A stretch of 64,000 bases of DNA from Bacillota bacterium. Lineage in GTDB: Bacteria; Bacillota; Clostridia; Lachnospirales; Lachnospiraceae. The translations under genes were made by a program, and so were the position numbers. Positions within the stretch are counted from its first letter, which is position 1. The number at the start of each line of letters is the position of its first letter. The notes beneath the pieces were generated by a model. That model saw nothing but the letters and a program-made list of their open reading frames with translations, was not told the origin of the DNA and searched no databases. Shown one piece after another: positions 34,566 to 44,600 of this stretch. The stretch is taken from NCBI GenBank assembly GCA_023399455.1, contig JAEWPN010000093.1, forward strand, positions 1 through 64,000, given 5' to 3'.

Positions 34566-37500
34566 TTAGCGAGGTACCTCTACCATAATATAAGCCTCTA
34601 CGACATCCAGCTCCTGCATCTGATCAAAGCCTTCAAATACAAGGCCGCACTCGAATCCGGCTTTTACTTCTTTGACGTCGTCCTTGAATCTCTTAAGAGA
34701 AGCCAGCTCGCCTTCGAAGATCTGCTCGCCCTCTCTCGTAACGCGAACCTTGCAGTCTTTTCTGAACATACCGTCCAGTACATAAGATCCGGCAATGTTG
34801 CCGATCGCAGATGCCTTGAATATCTGACGCACCTCCGCATGACCGATTACCTTCTCTTCGAATACGGGATCTAACATACCCTTCATCGCTGCCTCTATAT
34901 CCTCTATCGCCTGATAGATGACTTTATAAAGCCTGATATCTACGCCTTCCCTCTCGGAAATGGTCTTGGCCATCGCATCCGGTCTGACGTTGAAGCCGAT
35001 AATAATCGCCTGCGAAGCCGATGCCAGCGATACGTCCGACTCGTTGATAGCACCTACTCCTCCATGAATACATTTTACTACCACTTCGTCGTTGGAAAGC
35101 TTGAGAAGGCTTTGCTTTACCGCCTCAACGCTTCCCTGTACGTCGGCCTTTACAATCAGATTAAGTTCCTTCAAATTGCCTGCCTGAATCTTTGTAAAGA
35201 GATCGTCAAGAGACATCTTGGCTTTAGTATCTTCAAGCATCTTTTCTTTATTCTGAGAGAGATAGGTTTCTGCATAAGTTTTTGCAGTCTTGTCATTTTC
35301 ATGTGCAATAAACACTTCGCCTGCACTGGGTACATCGGAAAGTCCCAGAATTTCTACCGGCGTAGAAGGAAGCGCTTCTTTTACCCGTCTTCCCTTATCA
35401 TCGATCATAGCTCTTACCTTACCGTGACATGCGCCTGCCGAAATAAAGTCTCCTACATGAAGCGTACCCTTTTGTACCAGTACAGTGGCAACCGGACCTC
35501 TTCCCTTATCCAATTCAGCCTCGATGACGAGACCTCTTGCGCGTCTTTCAGGATTTGCCTTAAGCTCCAGAATTTCTGCCGTAAGCAAAATGGTCTCTAA
35601 CAGTGTATCGATGCCTTCTCCTGACTTTGCAGAAACAGGTACGAACTCTGTCGTTCCGCCCCAATCAACAGGAATCAGCTCATATTCTGTCATTTCCTGT
35701 TTTACCCGATCCATATTGGCACTGGGTTTATCTATCTTGTTGACAGCCACGATAATTTCGATGCCTGCCGCCTTAGCATGGTTGATTGCTTCTACCGTCT
35801 GAGGCATTACTCCGTCATCCGCCGCAACTACGAGAATAGCGATATCCGTGGAGTTCGCTCCGCGCATACGCATTGCTGTAAAGGCCTCATGACCTGGTGT
35901 ATCGAGAAACGTAATCTTCTGACCGTTAACATTTACCGTATAAGCACCGATATGCTGCGTAATGCCGCCGGCTTCCTTATCGATGACGTTGGTTTTACGA
36001 ATAGCGTCTAACAGTGAAGTTTTCCCGTGATCGACGTGACCCATAACGCATATAACCGGAGGTCTCGTAGCCAGTTCTTCTTCGTTTTCGTCCTCTTCCT
36101 TTAACAGTTCCTCGATGACGTCAACCTTAACTTCTTTTTCACAGATAATATCGTATTCAATCGCGATATTTTCCGCCTCTTCAAAGGAAAGCTCGGAATT
36201 CACCGTTACAATCTGACCCTGAAGAAACAGCTTTTTAATGATGGCAGAAGGCTGCAACTTCATTTTATCCGCAAAATCTTTAATCGTGATAGATTCAGGC
36301 ACTGTAATTACTTTAATCTGCTCTTCCTTCGCATCTTCCACTCTCTTTTCCGGTTTGATAAACCTACCGGCCTTATTTTTGTTCAGCGTTTTTGTATCTT
36401 CTTCATAAATAAAATCTTTTTTGGAACGCTTATCCTTTTCCTGACTGATTCTGCGCTTTTCTTCATCTCTGTGCTTTTCAGTGTCCTTTACCGGACTTTC
36501 CGGTACGAAGCCTTTGGAAGACGCAGGTTTTCTGAACCTATTGTCCGCCCCTGCATTGCCTCTGCCACCGCCTTCATTATTGTTAAAAGGCCTATTGCCC
36601 CTTGTATTAGAAGAATAATTACGCCTATCGCCTTGATTCTCCTGATTGCCGCCATAAGGAGGGCGATTCGTTCCTCGGTTATCATTTCTATTGTCACTCC
36701 GATTTTCATTTCTGTTATTGTCGGGCCTGTTGTTATTATATGGTCTGTTTCCGCCATCAGGTCTGTTGTTATTATACGGTCTGCTTCCGCCGTCGGGCCT
36801 GTTATTATTGTTATTATACGGCCTGTTTCCGCCGTCAGGCCTGTTGTTATTATACGGCCTGTTTCCGCCGTCGGGCCTGTTGTTATTATACGGTCTGCTC
36901 CCACCGTCAGGCCTGTTGTTATTATACGGCCTGTTTCCGCCGTCGGGCCTGTTGTTATTATACGGTCTGCTTCCGCCGTCATTTCTATTATTATCGGTTC
37001 TTCTTTGAGACTCCGTATTGCCGCTGCGGTTATCAGAATAGCTTCTTCTTTCAGAAGTATCCCTTTCCGTCGGTCTTGCTGCCGCTGTCTGGGTCTCAAT
37101 TACAGAATCTGCTTCCTGCATCGATTTCGTCTCTTTTTTAGGTGTACCGGCAGGCGATACCATCGTCACGGGAGGTGTAGGCGAGGGTGGTGTCAACGGT
37201 TTTACCGGACGATATGGCTCTACAGCCTTTTTCTGATTCGAATTCGTCGAATTGCTATTACCAGGAGCCGAGGTCGCTTTTCTCTCTCCGCCCTGCTGCT
37301 GGGGCTTTTGTCCCGGCATCTTGCTGTTGTGAGGATTGCTCACAAAAATAATCTTCTTCTTTTTCTTAGGTATATCTGCTGTCTCCTGCTCTGCTTTTAC
37401 AACTTCCTGCTTCGTCGTCTCAGCCCTCTCTTTCCCAAATTGTTTTCTTATAAGAGCTACCGCATCGTCCTCGATGGAGCTTTGCGGCGCCTTTGCCTCT

Positions 37501-37586
37501 ATTCCCTTTTCTTGTAGAAAAGAGATAATATCTTTACTCTGTTTATCTAATTCTTTCGCAAGCTCATGTACTTTCATTTTCGCCAT
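34566..37586 (-). CDS. infB: Translation initiation factor IF-2
   Basis: IF-2 brings initiator tRNA to the 30S subunit. From the ATG at 37586 (GGAGG 8 nt upstream) the protein has 1006 residues, longer than most Firmicute forms. It has an IF2N domain at residues about 1-55, a low-complexity Asn/Arg/Gly/Pro linker with seven tandem 12-residue units (about 205-290), a second IF2N domain (about 435-490), then the GTPase domain ([23 protein letters not shown]) and C-terminal domains II-IV. The lengthened linker is the only unusual part. Confidence 0.96.
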   Translation of the reverse strand: MAKMKVHELAKELDKQSKDIISFLQEKGIEAKAPQSSIEDDAVALIRKQFGKERAETTKQEVVKAEQETADIPKKKKKIIFVSNPHNSKMPGQKPQQQGGERKATSAPGNSNSTNSNQKKAVEPYRPVKPLTPPSPTPPVTMVSPAGTPKKETKSMQEADSVIETQTAAARPTERDTSERRSYSDNRSGNTESQRRTDNNRNDGGSRPYNNNRPDGGNRPYNNNRPDGGSRPYNNNRPDGGNRPYNNNRPDGGNRPYNNNNNRPDGGSRPYNNNRPDGGNRPYNNNRPDNNRNENRSDNRNDNRGTNRPPYGGNQENQGDRRNYSSNTRGNRPFNNNEGGGRGNAGADNRFRKPASSKGFVPESPVKDTEKHRDEEKRRISQEKDKRSKKDFIYEEDTKTLNKNKAGRFIKPEKRVEDAKEEQIKVITVPESITIKDFADKMKLQPSAIIKKLFLQGQIVTVNSELSFEEAENIAIEYDIICEKEVKVDVIEELLKEEDENEEELATRPPVICVMGHVDHGKTSLLDAIRKTNVIDKEAGGITQHIGAYTVNVNGQKITFLDTPGHEAFTAMRMRGANSTDIAILVVAADDGVMPQTVEAINHAKAAGIEIIVAVNKIDKPSANMDRVKQEMTEYELIPVDWGGTTEFVPVSAKSGEGIDTLLETILLTAEILELKANPERRARGLVIEAELDKGRGPVATVLVQKGTLHVGDFISAGACHGKVRAMIDDKGRRVKEALPSTPVEILGLSDVPSAGEVFIAHENDKTAKTYAETYLSQNKEKMLEDTKAKMSLDDLFTKIQAGNLKELNLIVKADVQGSVEAVKQSLLKLSNDEVVVKCIHGGVGAINESDVSLASASQAIIIGFNVRPDAMAKTISEREGVDIRLYKVIYQAIEDIEAAMKGMLDPVFEEKVIGHAEVRQIFKASAIGNIAGSYVLDGMFRKDCKVRVTREGEQIFEGELASLKRFKDDVKEVKAGFECGLVFEGFDQMQELDVVEAYIMVEVPR
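36717..36980. repeat. Tandem 36-bp repeat in infB (seven units)
   Basis: The coding strand repeats a 36-bp unit encoding [11 protein letters not shown](N/S) seven times with little variation; one unit has two extra Asn codons. The tract lies in the flexible linker of IF-2. Near-identical DNA units are prone to slippage, so copy number may vary between strains. Confidence 0.85.
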
Positions 37587-37602
37587 GCTCACTACCTCCG
37601 TT

Positions 37603-37911
37603 TTATTCTTCTGATGCTTCCAAATGCTTCTTTATGGACTGTGCAAATCCATTATCTGTTACTGCTAATGAAGAGCGCATTTCTTTACCCATGGCGTGCC
37701 CCAGTTCCTCTTTCGTTCCATATTGAAAAAACGGCACATTATAAAAGTCACACATATTGCGAAACATTTTTATGGTATTATCGGAAGCGTCCTTACTGAC
37801 TATTACCAATACCGCGCTTCCCGTCTTCACTGCTTTTTCTGTTGCTATCTCTCCGCTCACTACATTTCTGGATCTGGCAGCGAGGCCAAGTAATGAATAT
37901 ATCTTATTCAT
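37603..37911 (-). CDS. L7Ae-family ribosomal protein YlxQ
   Basis: The 102-residue protein has the L7Ae/L30e/S12e fold signatures [25 protein letters not shown] and [14 protein letters not shown]. Firmicute YlxQ binds kink-turn RNA in related proteins, but its own role is unclear. The ATG overlaps the ylxR stop by 4 nt (ATGA). It is 16 nt before infB. Confidence 0.88.
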   Translation of the reverse strand: MNKIYSLLGLAARSRNVVSGEIATEKAVKTGSAVLVIVSKDASDNTIKMFRNMCDFYNVPFFQYGTKEELGHAMGKEMRSSLAVTDNGFAQSIKKHLEASEE

Positions 37912-38171
37912 TCTCCTCTAAACTCCTTCTCCAGCTTTTCATAAACCTCGTCTGGAATACTCATTTTAAAAGACCGCTCAAGCCCTTTATTCTTCCTTGC
38001 CTTTTTCAGGCACTCCTCAGAAATACAAACATAAGCACCCCTTCCATTCTTTTTGCCTGTTACGTCGAGAATAATGTCGTTTTCCGCTGTTTTTAAAACC
38101 CGCATCATTTCCTTCTTGCTCTTCATCTCACCACAGCCCACGCATTGTCTCAAAGGGATTTTCTTTGCCAT
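37908..38171 (-). CDS. YlxR-family protein (RnpM)
   Basis: This 87-residue basic protein has the DUF448 signature: RQCVGCGEMKSKKEMMRV at the N-terminus and GRGAYVCISEECLKKARK in the middle. Family members bind RNA; one (RnpM) is reported to modulate RNase P. AAAGGG lies 5-6 nt before the ATG. It is between nusA and ylxQ as usual. Confidence 0.9.
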   Translation of the reverse strand: MAKKIPLRQCVGCGEMKSKKEMMRVLKTAENDIILDVTGKKNGRGAYVCISEECLKKARKNKGLERSFKMSIPDEVYEKLEKEFRGE

Positions 38172-38218
38172 ATCATGCCCTTTCTAAGCTTATCGTATCA
38201 ATTTGATACAAAAGCCCT

Positions 38219-39379
38219 CTATTCTTCTGCCGGAATTTCTTCCAAACTATCCTCTTCTACATACTCGCCGTCATACTCTTCATCATATTCCTCGTCATAC
38301 TCGTCATATTCATCCGCGTAATCCTCATAACGGAAGCCCGGCGAATCCTTCGCCTGCGTCTCACTCTTGATGTCTATCTTATATCCGGTCAGTCTCGCTG
38401 CGAGCCTTGCATTCTGTCCTTCCTTACCGATCGCCAGAGAAAGCTGATAATCCGGTACTACGACCTTTGCCGTCTTTTCATCAGGATCTGCGAATACCGC
38501 AACGATTTTTGCCGGAGACAAAGCATTCTGAATGAGATTGCCGGGGTTTTCGTCCCAGTTAATAATGTCGATTTTTTCTCCGCGCAGCTCCTCCACAATG
38601 GAATTCACTCGCGCGCCATTTAAACCGACACATGCACCTACAGCATCCACATTGGGATTATTGGACCAAACAGCCATTTTAGTTCTACTCCCTGATTCCC
38701 TGGCAATGCTTTTGATTTCAACCGTGCCGTCCTTGATCTCCGTAACCTCGGACTCAAACAGCCTCTTTACCAGTTCGGGATGGGTACGGCTAACGAGAAT
38801 CCTCGGTCCCTTAGGCGTGTTCTTCACTTCCAAAATATAAACCTTAACCCGTTCCGTAGGTTTGAAAACTTCACCCTTTACCTGCTCGGTCTCATTCAAT
38901 ATTCCGTCCGCTTTCCCTAAGTTTATGCTAATGTTCTTTCCTACATAACGTTGTACGATTCCGGTTACCACATCTTTTTCTTTTTCATAATACTGATTAT
39001 AGATAACGCTTCTTTCTTCTTCTCTTATTTTCTGCAGGATAACATTCTTCGCATTCTGTGTTGCAATGCGTCCGAATTCCTTGGATTTGATTTCTACGTG
39101 AAGAAGGTCTCCAAGCTGCGCCTTCTGCGAAAGCTCTTTTGCATCCGCAAGCGTAATCTGACAGCAGTCGTCCTCTACTTCCTCCACTACTTCTTTCTCC
39201 GCATAGCATAGAAAATCGCAGGTCTCTCTGTTAATTTCAACTTTGATATTATCCGATTTTCCAAAATGATTTTTGCAGGCTGTAATCAATGAATTCTCAA
39301 TGGCATCAAACAATGTTTCTTTGCTGATTTCCTTTTCCTTCTCCAGAATATCTAATGCTTCCATCAATTCTTTGTTCAT
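38219..39379 (-). CDS. nusA: Transcription termination/antitermination factor NusA
   Basis: NusA binds RNA polymerase and controls pausing and termination. The 386-residue protein has the N-terminal polymerase-binding domain (1-125), an S1 domain, and two KH domains (residues about 200-345, with [15 protein letters not shown] and [21 protein letters not shown]). The last 40 residues are a Tyr/Asp/Glu-rich acidic tail ([17 protein letters not shown]). There is no C-terminal acidic AR repeat as in gamma-proteobacteria. Confidence 0.96.
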   Translation of the reverse strand: MNKELMEALDILEKEKEISKETLFDAIENSLITACKNHFGKSDNIKVEINRETCDFLCYAEKEVVEEVEDDCCQITLADAKELSQKAQLGDLLHVEIKSKEFGRIATQNAKNVILQKIREEERSVIYNQYYEKEKDVVTGIVQRYVGKNISINLGKADGILNETEQVKGEVFKPTERVKVYILEVKNTPKGPRILVSRTHPELVKRLFESEVTEIKDGTVEIKSIARESGSRTKMAVWSNNPNVDAVGACVGLNGARVNSIVEELRGEKIDIINWDENPGNLIQNALSPAKIVAVFADPDEKTAKVVVPDYQLSLAIGKEGQNARLAARLTGYKIDIKSETQAKDSPGFRYEDYADEYDEYDEEYDEEYDGEYVEEDSLEEIPAEE

Positions 39380-39423
39380 TTTTCTCTTTTCCTTTCTGCT
39401 ATCTCGTACCGAGATTATCCTCT

Positions 39424-39885
39424 CTAAAAATCAAGTGCTAATCTGATTAATGCGATATCTGTTCTTTCAAAAACCAGTTCCTTCTCAGCCTCTATCGTTA
39501 CGGATTTCTCATCGTATGCTTTCAATACGCCTTTGAACTCCTTACACTTGTCTATCTGCTTATATGTTTTAATTTCTACTTCTTCTCCGATACTTTTCTC
39601 CAAATGCTTATCTTTTTTCAATGTTCTTCCAAGCCCCGGACTGCTCACTTCCAAAATGTAGGCATCGCTTATAAAGTCTTTCTCATCTAACGCATCCGAC
39701 AGCGCACGGCTCACCGCCTCGCAGTCATTAATATTCACTCCCTCCGGCTTATCGATATAAGCACGAAGATAAAAATCGCTCCCCTCTTTTACATATTCCA
39801 CATCGTAAATCTCTACGCCAGCTTCCTGCACTATCGGCCGAAGCAGCTCCTCTGTCCTGTTTTCATATGTTTCTTTTCTGGACAT
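39424..39885 (-). CDS. rimP: Ribosome maturation factor RimP
   Basis: RimP assists 30S assembly. The 153-residue protein shows LLRPIVQEAGVEIYDVEYVKEG, then FYLRAYIDKPEGVNINDCEAVSRALSDALDEKD and the ILEVSSPGLGRTLKKDKH motif, all family features. AAGGAA lies about 11 nt upstream of the ATG. It is the first gene of the operon. A perfect palindrome lies 24 nt ahead of it. Confidence 0.95.
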   Translation of the reverse strand: MSRKETYENRTEELLRPIVQEAGVEIYDVEYVKEGSDFYLRAYIDKPEGVNINDCEAVSRALSDALDEKDFISDAYILEVSSPGLGRTLKKDKHLEKSIGEEVEIKTYKQIDKCKEFKGVLKAYDEKSVTIEAEKELVFERTDIALIRLALDF

Positions 39886-39908
39886 CTATTCACCCGTTCC
39901 TTTCTCAA

Positions 39909-39935
39909 TTTCTGATAGAAAATTTCTATCAGAAA
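39909..39935. promoter_or_regulatory. 27-bp palindrome in the rimP leader
   Basis: TTTCTGATAGAAA, one A and TTTCTATCAGAAA form two perfect 13-bp arms 24 nt before the rimP start. As RNA it would be a 10-bp hairpin with a 7-nt loop; as DNA it looks like an operator. It is not followed by a T-tract, so it is not a terminator. A shorter half-site (TCAGAAAA) lies about 15 nt further up. Confidence 0.5.
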
Positions 39936-39960
39936 TTCCCGTCAGAAAATCATTACCCGC

Positions 39961-39988
39961 AAAAAGAGTGGACTCGCAAGTCCACTCT
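39961..39988 (-). terminator. Terminator after tRNA-Glu
   Basis: AGAGTGGACT and AGTCCACTCT pair perfectly around a 4-nt loop (39965-39988), followed by TTTTT on the minus strand. It lies about 80 nt downstream of the tRNA gene and upstream of rimP. Confidence 0.85.
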
Positions 39989-40069
39989 AATTAACAGTAA
40001 CATATATTCTTCCTATACTATAGCACTACATCACACTAATTGCAAGGATTTTCGAAAAAATAATTAAAG

Positions 40070-40141
40070 CAGCTCGTAGGGGAATCGAACCCCTGATTCC
40101 GCCGTGAGAGGGCGGCGTCTTAACCGCTTGACCAACGAGCC
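40070..40141 (-). tRNA. tRNA-Glu (CTC anticodon)
   Basis: A complete 72-nt cloverleaf is visible: acceptor arm GGCTCGT with ACGAGCT (a G-U pair at the end), D-arm GTC/GAC, anticodon stem CCGCC/GGCGG with loop CTCTCAC, and T-arm AGGGG/CCCCT with TTCGATT. The anticodon is CTC, so it reads GAG (Glu). CCA is not encoded. It has its own promoter and terminator. Confidence 0.95.
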
Positions 40142-40191
40142 AGAACGAATACAAACCGAACATTTTTTCCTGTTCATTTGCCGACTTGCTT

Positions 40192-40220
40192 ATTTTATTA
40201 TAAAACGACTAATAATGCAA
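40192..40220 (-). promoter_or_regulatory. Promoter of tRNA-Glu
   Basis: TTGCAT (40220-40215), a 17-nt spacer and TAAAAT (40197-40192) on the minus strand lie about 50 nt before the tRNA. Confidence 0.65.
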
Positions 40221-40297
40221 GCACTTTTTTTTAAAATTTTGTATTTGTTCTGTCTTTTTAATTTCCCCTCCATTTATCGGTCATTTCGCGCCTTATT

Positions 40298-40660
40298 TCA
40301 TCGCTCCAACAAGCGGTTTACCGCTTCGATTACATGTTCCGCCTCGAAAGGCTTGGTAATGAAATCGGCAGCACCTTCCTTAATTGCCTTGACCATCTTC
40401 TCCTTCTGCCCGGCGGCGGTAATCATAATAACCTTCACCTTCTTGTCCTCCTCGATTAAGTGTTCAAGCGCCTCCAAACCGTTCATCACCGGCATGGTAA
40501 TATCCAAGGTCACTAAGTCCGGCTTCAATTCTCTATATAAACCGACTCCTTCTTCTCCGTTCGCAGCCTCACCAACCACCTTATGTCCTGCGCTCTCCAA
40601 CACTTCCTTCAAAATCTTTCGGGATGTCCTCGAATCGTCTATAATCAAAATACTTGCCAT
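40298..40660 (-). CDS. Stand-alone CheY-type receiver
   Basis: The 120-residue single-domain response regulator has the acidic pair Asp8-Asp9 (LIIDDSRTSR), phosphoacceptor Asp53 (LVTLDITMP), Thr in VIMITAAGQ and Lys in FITKPFEAEHV. It has no output domain. It lies 31 nt after the CheX-like gene and is surely co-transcribed with it, so it is the likely substrate of that phosphatase. It resembles CheY of chemotaxis, but no flagellar gene is near. Confidence 0.9.
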   Translation of the reverse strand: MASILIIDDSRTSRKILKEVLESAGHKVVGEAANGEEGVGLYRELKPDLVTLDITMPVMNGLEALEHLIEEDKKVKVIMITAAGQKEKMVKAIKEGAADFITKPFEAEHVIEAVNRLLER

Positions 40661-40691
40661 AATTATGTCCTCCTATTGATATATATCTATG

Positions 40692-41582
40692 TTATACGGA
40701 AACGTTAAGGTTTGTGTCCATCGCAATAAAAACTTCTATCTTGCTGTTCTTAATGTATAAAGGGATAACGAGCGCTTTCCCGTCAACTTTTATTCTTCCC
40801 TTCTGATAAAACATGGGAGGAACCATATCCACTGAAACTCCCTCTACACTCAACGCGGAAGCATACAGCCCGTTTACACAGTTAATGAACTCACATACCG
40901 AGTCGAAAGCATACAGATCCATCTCGGTAAACTCTTCCTTCGCAAAAGCGCTGGCGATTGCAAGCAGACTGTTCTCTTCTCCCGAAAGCCCTAGAGTTAT
41001 ATTGTACTCCCCCTTTACGTCCTGTAAAGCTATATCTTTGAATTCATAATCTTCGACTTCCTCGGAGGGGCCGATTGCTATTCTGGAATCTATCAGGCGG
41101 ATCACCGTGCGGATAGCTACTCCCGCAAGCGCCTGCGCCCGCTCATCGTCGCTCCTTATGAAAAGAGGTACGATACGATCCGCATCGCCGCTCTTCAAAT
41201 CCTCGATATCGGTAGCCGTAAATCCAGTCTCTTTCCGGTACAGCTCCATCGCTTTCTCTATTTCCTCAAGCGTCATAATGCCATTCTCCGTCATCGACTG
41301 TACGAACACCAGATAAGGATTGCCCTGAAGCTTTAAAAGCCTCTCTACCTGATTCTCAGTCAGGTAACCCTGTTCTACCGCAATATCGCCGAAGCGCTTA
41401 TCTTCCCCTGCCTGCCTTTTATTAATTTTTTCCGCTTCTTCTTCGGTTAAAAGCTTCTCGGAAACAGCGATAAGCCCCATTTTTACGCGGACCTTCTGCT
41501 GATATTCCAATGCCTTTTCAAGCTTACTCGCCGAAATCAAGTTTTTTCCCACTAAATATCTCCCAAAAATCTGACTAAACAT
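40692..41582 (-). CDS. MshEN-repeat protein with a CheX-type phosphatase domain
   Basis: In this 296-residue protein, residues 5-115 are four 24-residue units at an exact 29-residue period (starts 5, 34, 63 and 92; 5-residue spacers). They follow the MshEN pattern G-x2-(L/A)V-x2-G-(L/I)-x4-L-x3-L-x2-Q. Unit 3 (RFGDIAVEQGYLT..., ending Gln86) fits best; units 1 and 2 lack some positions (the Arg is Ile5 and Lys34); unit 4 (92-115) has lost the first Gly and the Gln. MshEN domains bind cyclic di-GMP in type II secretion ATPases. Residues about 175-296 are CheX/CheC-like with the catalytic E-x2-N pair at Glu231/Asn234. GGAGGG precedes the ATG. A CheY gene follows. Confidence 0.82.
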   Translation of the reverse strand: MFSQIFGRYLVGKNLISASKLEKALEYQQKVRVKMGLIAVSEKLLTEEEAEKINKRQAGEDKRFGDIAVEQGYLTENQVERLLKLQGNPYLVFVQSMTENGIMTLEEIEKAMELYRKETGFTATDIEDLKSGDADRIVPLFIRSDDERAQALAGVAIRTVIRLIDSRIAIGPSEEVEDYEFKDIALQDVKGEYNITLGLSGEENSLLAIASAFAKEEFTEMDLYAFDSVCEFINCVNGLYASALSVEGVSVDMVPPMFYQKGRIKVDGKALVIPLYIKNSKIEVFIAMDTNLNVSV

Positions 41583-41629
41583 ATGTACCCTCCATCTGAC
41601 GTCTTATGTACTACCAAAACTTCCCTTTT

Positions 41630-41658
41630 ATTATATAATATTTAGGATACAAAATCAA
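41630..41658 (-). promoter_or_regulatory. Promoter of the MshEN-CheX/CheY pair
   Basis: TTGATT (41658-41653), a 17-nt spacer and TATAAT (41635-41630) on the minus strand overlap the last codons of polC. The pair therefore has its own transcription start 48 nt before its first ATG. Confidence 0.6.
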
Positions 41659-44600
41659 ATAAACTTATTTGATTCGACTCCGGAAGATTACCCAACAAAT
41701 TCAAGGTGTCCATCAGCTCGATGACCGTTTTGGAGACCTTCGTTCTCTGTCTGAAATCGTCCTTCGACAAAAAAGCGCCGTCCTTAGCAGCCTCTACAAT
41801 GGCGTCCGCCGCCTTCTCTCCCAAACCATCTATGCTGTTTAGCGACGGCATGAGCTTGCCGCCCACGACTTGGAACAGGCGGGACTGTGCGGAAAAAATA
41901 TCGATAGGAACGAATTCAAATCCCCTGGCGTACATCTCCTGAACAACCTTCATATCACGGAATGAGTCCTGCTCCTTTTTTGACAGCGTATCACTTCTGC
42001 GCTTATAATCCGTCATCATTTTCTCCAAGTGATCCCTGCCCTGACACATCAGCTCATAGGAAAAGGCAGAGGCACGGATGCTGAAAAAGGCCGCATAAAA
42101 AGCAAGGGGATAATTGATCTTACAATAGGCGATGCGCCAAGCCATCATAACATATGCCGCCGCATGGGCTTTCGGGAACATATACTTGATCTTCTTGCAC
42201 GACCATATATACCAGTCGGGCACATCCGCAGCCACCATGGCTTCCTCCATCTGAGCGGTCAGGCCCTTTCCTTTCCGCACGCTCTCCATTATGTTAAACG
42301 CCAGAGAGCTCTCCACTCCCATACCGATCAAATAGACCATGATATCGTCTCTTGTACAGATTGCCGTGGAAATAGTCGCCTTTCCTTCCTGAATGAGCGT
42401 CTGTGCATTTCCAAGCCATACGTCCGTACCGTGAGCCAGCCCCGCAATTCTGACCAAATCGGAAAAAGCCTGAGGCTTCGTATCGATCAACATCTGCATG
42501 GCGAATTCCGTACCGAACTCCGGTATTCCCAAAGCTCCCAGCTTACAGCCCCCGATCTGGTCGGGCGTAATTCCAAGTGCCTCCGTATTCTTAAACAGAG
42601 ACATGACCTGTTTATCGTCCAAAGGAATCTTTACCGGATCGATTCCTGTCAAATCTTGAAGCATACGAATCATGGTAGGATCGTCGTGCCCAAGAATATC
42701 CAGCTTCAATAGGTTATGGTCTATGGAGTGGTAATCGAAATGGGTCGTTACGGTATCCGTGGTCATATCATTAGCCGGATGCTGCACAGGCGTAAAAGAG
42801 TTGATATCCTCACCCAAAGGCAATACGATAATGCCTCCCGGATGCTGGCCAGTACTTCTTCGAATTCCTGTGCACCCTACGACAATGCGGTTGATTTCGC
42901 AGGTACGCTTTCTCCATCCGCGCTCTTCGAAATAATTCTTCACATAGCCGAAGGCGGTCTTATCCGCCAGGGTACCTATCGTCCCGGCCCTGTATGTCTG
43001 CCCCGCTCCGAAGATAACCTCCGTATATTTATGTGCCTTACTCTGGTATTCACCGGAAAAGTTAAGGTCAATGTCCGGCTCCTTGTCTCCCTTAAAACCG
43101 AGGAAGGTTTCAAAAGGGATATCGAAGCCGTCCTTCTTAAGCGGCGCACCGCAGACCGGACATGCCTTATCCGGCATATCACAGCCCGCCCGCCCCGCAT
43201 AAGCCTTTACCTCTTCGGAATAGAAATCATTATAATGGCATTCTGAGCAATAATAGTGCGGGCTTAATGGATTTACCTCCGTGATACCTGCCATAGTCGC
43301 CACAAAAGAGGAGCCTACCGATCCTCTGGAGCCTACCAGATACCCATCCTCCACCGATTTCCAAACAAGCTTTTGGGCAATGATATACATTACTGCGAAG
43401 CCGTTGGTTATAATGGAATGAAGTTCCCTCTCCAATCTTTTTTCCACGATATCCGGCAACATATCCCCGTATATTTCATGTGCCTTATTATAGCAAATAT
43501 CCGTCAGCGTCTTGTCGCTGTCAGGAATGATGGGTGCGCATTTATCCGGTCTTACCGGAGACATGGTTTCCACCATATCCGCAATCAGATTCGTATTGGT
43601 AATGACTACCTCCTGCGCTTTATCGCTTCCCAGATATTCGAACTCCTCCAACATCTCCTCCGTAGTGCGAAGGTAGAGCGGAGCCTGATCATCCGAATCG
43701 GAAAACCCCTTTCCCGCCATAATGATACGTCGGTAAACCTCATCCTCCGGATCGAGGAAATGCACATCGCAGGTCGCTACCACCGGCTTTCCAAACTGCT
43801 CTCCAAGCTCCACGATTTTCTTATTGATGTCCATAATATCATCCATGGAGTTGATATTCCTTACCTTCTCCGACTCGATCATAAACTTGTTGTTGCCAAG
43901 AGGCTGTATCTCCAAATAATCATAGAAATTAACAAGCCTTGCAATTTCTGCATCCGCCTTGCCGTCTAGCAGAGCCCGATAAAGCTCTCCCGCTTCGCAC
44001 GCACTGCCAAGAATCAAGCCTTCTCTATATTTGAGAAGCAAGCTCTTTGGAACCCTCGGCCTCTTACTATAAAAAGTTAAATGAGATTCCGAAACAAGAC
44101 GATATAAATTAACCCGTCCCGTATCGTTCTTGGCAAGAATGATCGCATGGTAGGTGGGAAGCTTCTTTACAATATCCGGGCTGGAGGCTCCGAGAGCGTT
44201 AACTTTCTTTAACGTATTGGCGCCTTCTTCTTTAAGCATCGGAATGAACTTTACAAATATTTCTGCGGTAGCTTCCGCATCATCCACTGCACGATGATGG
44301 TTTTCAAGGGATATTCCCAGTGTTTTTGCCACCGCGTCCAACGTATGTCTGGCCTGATGCGGCAGAAGTATTCTCGCGATGCCTACCGTATCTACGTAAG
44401 TAAATTCCTTCTCCAAGCCTAACCTTCTGGCATTTTCTATAATAAAACTCATATCGAAATTCGCGTTATGGGCTACCAGCACTGCGTCCTCACAGAAATC
44501 AAAAAATTGCGGCAAAATCACATCGATCATAGGAGAATCCATAACCATCTCGTCGTTGATACCCGTCAGTTTCTCTATTTCGAAGGGAATCGGCACATCC

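Noticed and set aside
36717..36980. Regularly spaced repeats that could be taken for a CRISPR array
   Set aside because: The units are contiguous 36-bp coding repeats in frame with infB, without unique spacers or a leader, and no cas gene is present.
36471..37517. A 348-codon open frame on the plus strand opposite infB
   Set aside because: It is a shadow of the infB repeat and low-complexity linker, rich in Ile/Val/Arg repeats. It has no ribosome binding site, and infB on the other strand is a clear essential gene.
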